Positions 60,724 through 62,896 of a DNA stretch of 62,896 nt are shown here, piece after piece. The stretch comes from Caldifarciminota bacterium (lineage in GTDB: Bacteria; Hydrothermota; Hydrothermia; LBFQ01). The notes beneath the pieces are model-generated. The model searched no databases, was not told the origin of the DNA, and saw nothing but the letters and a program-made list of their open reading frames with translations. The DNA is taken from positions 1 through 62,896 of the forward strand of contig JALWYV010000022.1 in assembly GCA_027003075.1 (NCBI GenBank), written 5' to 3'. Positions within the stretch are counted from its first letter, which is position 1. Each line of letters begins with the position of its first letter. The position numbers were made by a program, and so were the translations under genes.

Positions 60724-61820
60724 CCTGGAAGAAACTCCTTGAACTCCGAAAGGAATGGAGTAAGAGGTACGACGCCTACCTCCTTTACAAACCGGAAGCG
60801 TGGATTTCATCCGATATGCGGTACCTGACAGGTTTTACGGGATCCACCGCGATCTTCCTTCAGACGAGGCGCAGGAACTTCATATTCGTTGACTTCCGGT
60901 ACAAGACTCAGGTGAGACAGGAGGTGAAGGAAGGTATAACGGTGGTTGACGTACCACCGGGAGAGTCCGTAGTTGAGTTCCTTGCCGGGAAACTCGCTTC
61001 CCTGAAGGTGAAGTCCATAGCCGTTGAGGGGAACGCACCCGTATCCTTCCTGAAGGCGTTGCGTAAGGCAACGGCCGGCAAGAGAATGCGCTTTTACACC
61101 GTATCCGGTCTCGTGTCAAGGCTCAGGGTTATAAAGGAGAGGGGGGAAATAGAGAGGATAAGGGAGGCCCAGAGGCTCACGGACGACCTCTTCAACTGGA
61201 TTCTGGACAACGTAAGGCCGGGGAAGATGACGGAGAAGGAACTTGCCTTTGAGATGGAGGTGTGGGCGAGGAGAAACGGTGCCGACGGCATGTCCTTCTC
61301 CCCGATAGTGGCGGGAAACGAGAGATCGGCCATGCCCCACATGCGACCTACCGACAACCTCATCCCCGAACGGGGTGTCCTCCTCCTTGACTTCGGTCTC
61401 AGGGTGAATGGGTACGTCTCGGACATGACCCGTACGGTGTGGATAGGTAAACGTGTACCCTCCGAGTTCCGCAAGGCTTACGAGGTAGTCCTGGAGGCTC
61501 AGAAGAGGGCTATAGACAGGTTACACTTCTCCGGCAAGCGATCGGCAAAGGAGGTGGATGCTGCGGCGAGGGAGTACATAGAGTCAACGGAGTTCAAGGG
61601 TACCTTCGGTCACGGACTCGGCCATGGGGTGGGTATGGATGTCCACGAGGCCCCTTCCCTATCTCCGAAGTCGGAGTACGTCCTTAGAGGCGGGGAGGTC
61701 GTAACGGTTGAGCCGGGGATCTACCTTGAGGGGAAGTTCGGCATACGGATAGAGGACATAGTCGTGGCCGGTAGAGGGGAGAACCTGACGGGTTCACCCA
61801 AGGAGTTAATAAGGCTGTAG
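60720..61820 (+). CDS. Xaa-Pro aminopeptidase/prolidase (M24B)
   Basis: A 366-residue peptidase cutting before or after proline. The N-terminal creatinase-like domain spans about 1-135. The pita-bread catalytic domain carries the metal ligands in LLLDFGLRVNGYVSDMTRT (two Asp), FGHGLGHGVGMDVHE (His), VVTVEPGIY and GIRIEDIV (Glu). ATGA overlap with ccmF allows coupled translation in addition to its own promoter. Confidence 0.95.
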   Translation: MTWKKLLELRKEWSKRYDAYLLYKPEAWISSDMRYLTGFTGSTAIFLQTRRRNFIFVDFRYKTQVRQEVKEGITVVDVPPGESVVEFLAGKLASLKVKSIAVEGNAPVSFLKALRKATAGKRMRFYTVSGLVSRLRVIKERGEIERIREAQRLTDDLFNWILDNVRPGKMTEKELAFEMEVWARRNGADGMSFSPIVAGNERSAMPHMRPTDNLIPERGVLLLDFGLRVNGYVSDMTRTVWIGKRVPSEFRKAYEVVLEAQKRAIDRLHFSGKRSAKEVDAAAREYIESTEFKGTFGHGLGHGVGMDVHEAPSLSPKSEYVLRGGEVVTVEPGIYLEGKFGIRIEDIVVAGRGENLTGSPKELIRL

Positions 61821-61843
61821 AAGGCGAAGGTACACCTTGCCTT
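61821..61843 (+). terminator. Hairpin after the ccmF-peptidase unit
   Basis: AAGGC-g-AAGG-TACA-CCTT-GCCTT, a 9-bp stem with one bulged base directly after the stop codon. There is no clear U tract. Confidence 0.45.
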
Positions 61844-62112
61844 ATTAACTGAGTAAAAAGGAGACCTTTCCGGGGGACACTGGAGAGGTTCTTCGTACGG
61901 ATCAGAAAATGCGAGAATTTCGGGATTGGCAGTGTTCCTGTTCGGCAGGTCAGAAACCGTAGCGTTAAGATCTCACGCCGTGGGTATAAGTTCCTCCCGG
62001 CGATGGATCGGGGGTGTATTTGTCTTGTATTCCATCCCGAACGATGATCACCATTTTGTCACAAATTTGCGAATAGGTTTTATTCGCACCGGATATTTCC
62101 ATAAAGGTGCCC
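61844..62112 (+). promoter_or_regulatory. Intergenic control region of molybdoenzyme gene
   Basis: No gene is seen in these 269 bases. Features are an 8-bp stem TGCGAATA-GGTTT-TATTCGCA (62068-62088) and the palindrome TTTGT-C-ACAAA (62055-62065), both within 60 bases of the start at 62113. They look like an operator or attenuator for a regulated respiratory operon. A clean TANAAT box is not present, unlike elsewhere. Confidence 0.45.
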
Positions 62113-62896
62113 ATGCTTCCGGACACTATTCACCTTATGAAGAAAACGGACTTGAAACGCAGATCCTTTCTCAGGATGCTGGCCGGGGGTGCGCTCACCC
62201 TTGCTGCCACCCCCCTGATGGCGGAGGTCTTCAAAGACGTCTTCAACAACTTTGAACCGGTTAGCATAGACAACCCCCTCGCCCACTATCCCAACAGGGG
62301 CTGGGAGAAGGTCTTCAGGGACATATGGAAGTACGATTACGAGTACTCCTTCGTATGCGCCCCCAACGACACCCACGAGTGCCTCCTTCGGGCCCACGTC
62401 AAAAACGGCGTTGTAATCCGCATAGCCCCCACTTTCAACTACCACAAGGCGAAGGACATCTACGGGAACGTATCCTCCCAGAGGTGGGAGCCGAGGTGTT
62501 GCGAAAAGGGTCTAATACTCGTACGCCGCTTCTACTCCGACAGGAGGGTGAAGGCCCCCGTAGTGCGTAAGGGCTTCTACGAGTGGTACAAGGCCGGCTT
62601 CCCCAGAGACCCCAGGACGGGCAGACCCCCTGAGAAGTACTTCACGGGCAGGGGAAAGGAGCCTTTCGTAAAAATAACATGGGAAGAGGCCTTTGAGATA
62701 ACCGCAAAGACCTTAAAGAATATAGCCGAGACCTACACCGGTGAGGAGGGCAGGAGGAGACTCTTGGCACAGGGATACGACCCCCTCATGGTTGAGGCCA
62801 CGAAGGGAGCCGGGACGCAGGTTCTGAAGTTCCGCGGCGGTATGCCCCCTCTCGGAGCCACGAGGGTCTTCGGAATGTACAGGCTGGCCAACTCCA
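62113..62896 (+). CDS. Tat-exported molybdopterin oxidoreductase, NarG/NxrA class, N-terminal part
   Basis: The first 261 residues of a large catalytic subunit, cut by the window edge. A twin-arginine signal (LKRRSFLRMLAGGALTL) is followed by the type II DMSO-reductase N-terminus, with HECLLRAHVKNGVVIR, RWEPRCCEKGL and a long GTQVLKFRGGMP segment. The family includes periplasmic nitrate reductases, nitrite oxidoreductase and chlorate, selenate or ethylbenzene enzymes. The iron-sulfur site shows only one of the usual spaced cysteines before CC. A second in-frame ATG at 62137 is an alternative start; AAAGGTG favours 62113. Confidence 0.85.
   Translation, partial: MLPDTIHLMKKTDLKRRSFLRMLAGGALTLAATPLMAEVFKDVFNNFEPVSIDNPLAHYPNRGWEKVFRDIWKYDYEYSFVCAPNDTHECLLRAHVKNGVVIRIAPTFNYHKAKDIYGNVSSQRWEPRCCEKGLILVRRFYSDRRVKAPVVRKGFYEWYKAGFPRDPRTGRPPEKYFTGRGKEPFVKITWEEAFEITAKTLKNIAETYTGEEGRRRLLAQGYDPLMVEATKGAGTQVLKFRGGMPPLGATRVFGMYRLANS

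Noticed and set aside
1-62896. tRNA, rRNA, insertion sequences, prophage
   Set aside because: I looked for T-loop GTTCGA-type words in intergenic gaps, transposase motifs and flanking inverted repeats, and found none that hold up.

Overview
The window is a dense chromosomal segment (57 protein genes called, two cut by the window edges) of a thermophilic, uncultivated-type bacterium. The proteins are rich in Val, Gly, Tyr, Arg, Lys and Glu, genes overlap by a few bases, and convergent genes share stop codons. Several exported proteins end in a type IX-secretion-like C-terminal sorting domain, and one has a GWxTD domain. That mix fits FCB-like candidate phyla such as Hydrothermae or WOR-3, but the sequence does not settle the lineage. 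No rRNA, tRNA, insertion sequence or prophage was seen.

Layout. 1-2119 is the 5' part of aconitase (minus strand). 2224-3423 is a radical SAM/SPASM protein of the AhbD/NirJ kind. 3466-5808 carries rpsN-rpsH-rplF-rplR-rpsE-rpmD, a fragment of the spc ribosomal operon, running straight into mreB, an mreC-like gene, an O-antigen ligase-like gene, a GT-C glycosyltransferase, pduO and a Sua5-type gene (to 11629). 11695-13680 is a membrane Fe-S oxidoreductase of the HdrD/ETF:quinone reductase kind. 13677-24354 holds a GP-repeat protein, an M1 aminopeptidase and an S8 protease with sorting domains, plsC, rpsA, a GWxTD protein and a one-heme cytochrome/barrel protein. 24351-26867 (minus) is CNNM/TatD/HD. 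26994-33300 contains TPR lipoprotein, toroid-like protein, cytochrome c, trpS, a glycosyltransferase and a second ligase-like protein. 33351-42569 holds a short mfd, a flavin-barrel/MenA fusion, gap, an LVIVD propeller, a divergent rsmA, a protease-TPR-barrel fusion and a DnaQ-like exonuclease with a WYL-like tail. 42588-43221 is a CRISPR array (10 repeats) without cas genes, followed by a motif-rich leader. 43494-46366 (minus) is BatA-like/birA/def/yajC, divergent from tatA-mobA. 47262-55489 has a DUF4388-like protein, amidase and BNR propeller, a geranylgeranyl reductase, small hypotheticals, CoA-binding protein and a ClC channel. 55571-61820 has a DUF2723 glycosyltransferase, ccmF and an Xaa-Pro peptidase. 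The right edge opens a Tat-exported molybdopterin oxidoreductase.

How the genes fit together. Menaquinone synthesis (MenA fusion, geranylgeranyl reductase), cytochrome c maturation (CcmF), c-type cytochromes, Tat export, molybdenum cofactor (MobA), a possible heme-pathway radical SAM enzyme and a NarG/NxrA-class oxidoreductase point to a quinone- and cytochrome-based respiratory chain. Cell-envelope genes (MreB/MreC, two ligase-like proteins, three glycosyltransferases, PlsC, amidase) form a second theme.

The strongest overall signal is regulatory. Nearly every gene that begins a transcription unit has a TANAAT -10 box only 5-12 bases before its start codon, which implies leaderless mRNAs, while genes inside operons have Shine-Dalgarno sites. 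Exported proteins also tend to start with very short uncharged hydrophobic N-termini. These two patterns, the DnaQ-WYL gene beside the CRISPR array, and several unusual fusions are the main leads.
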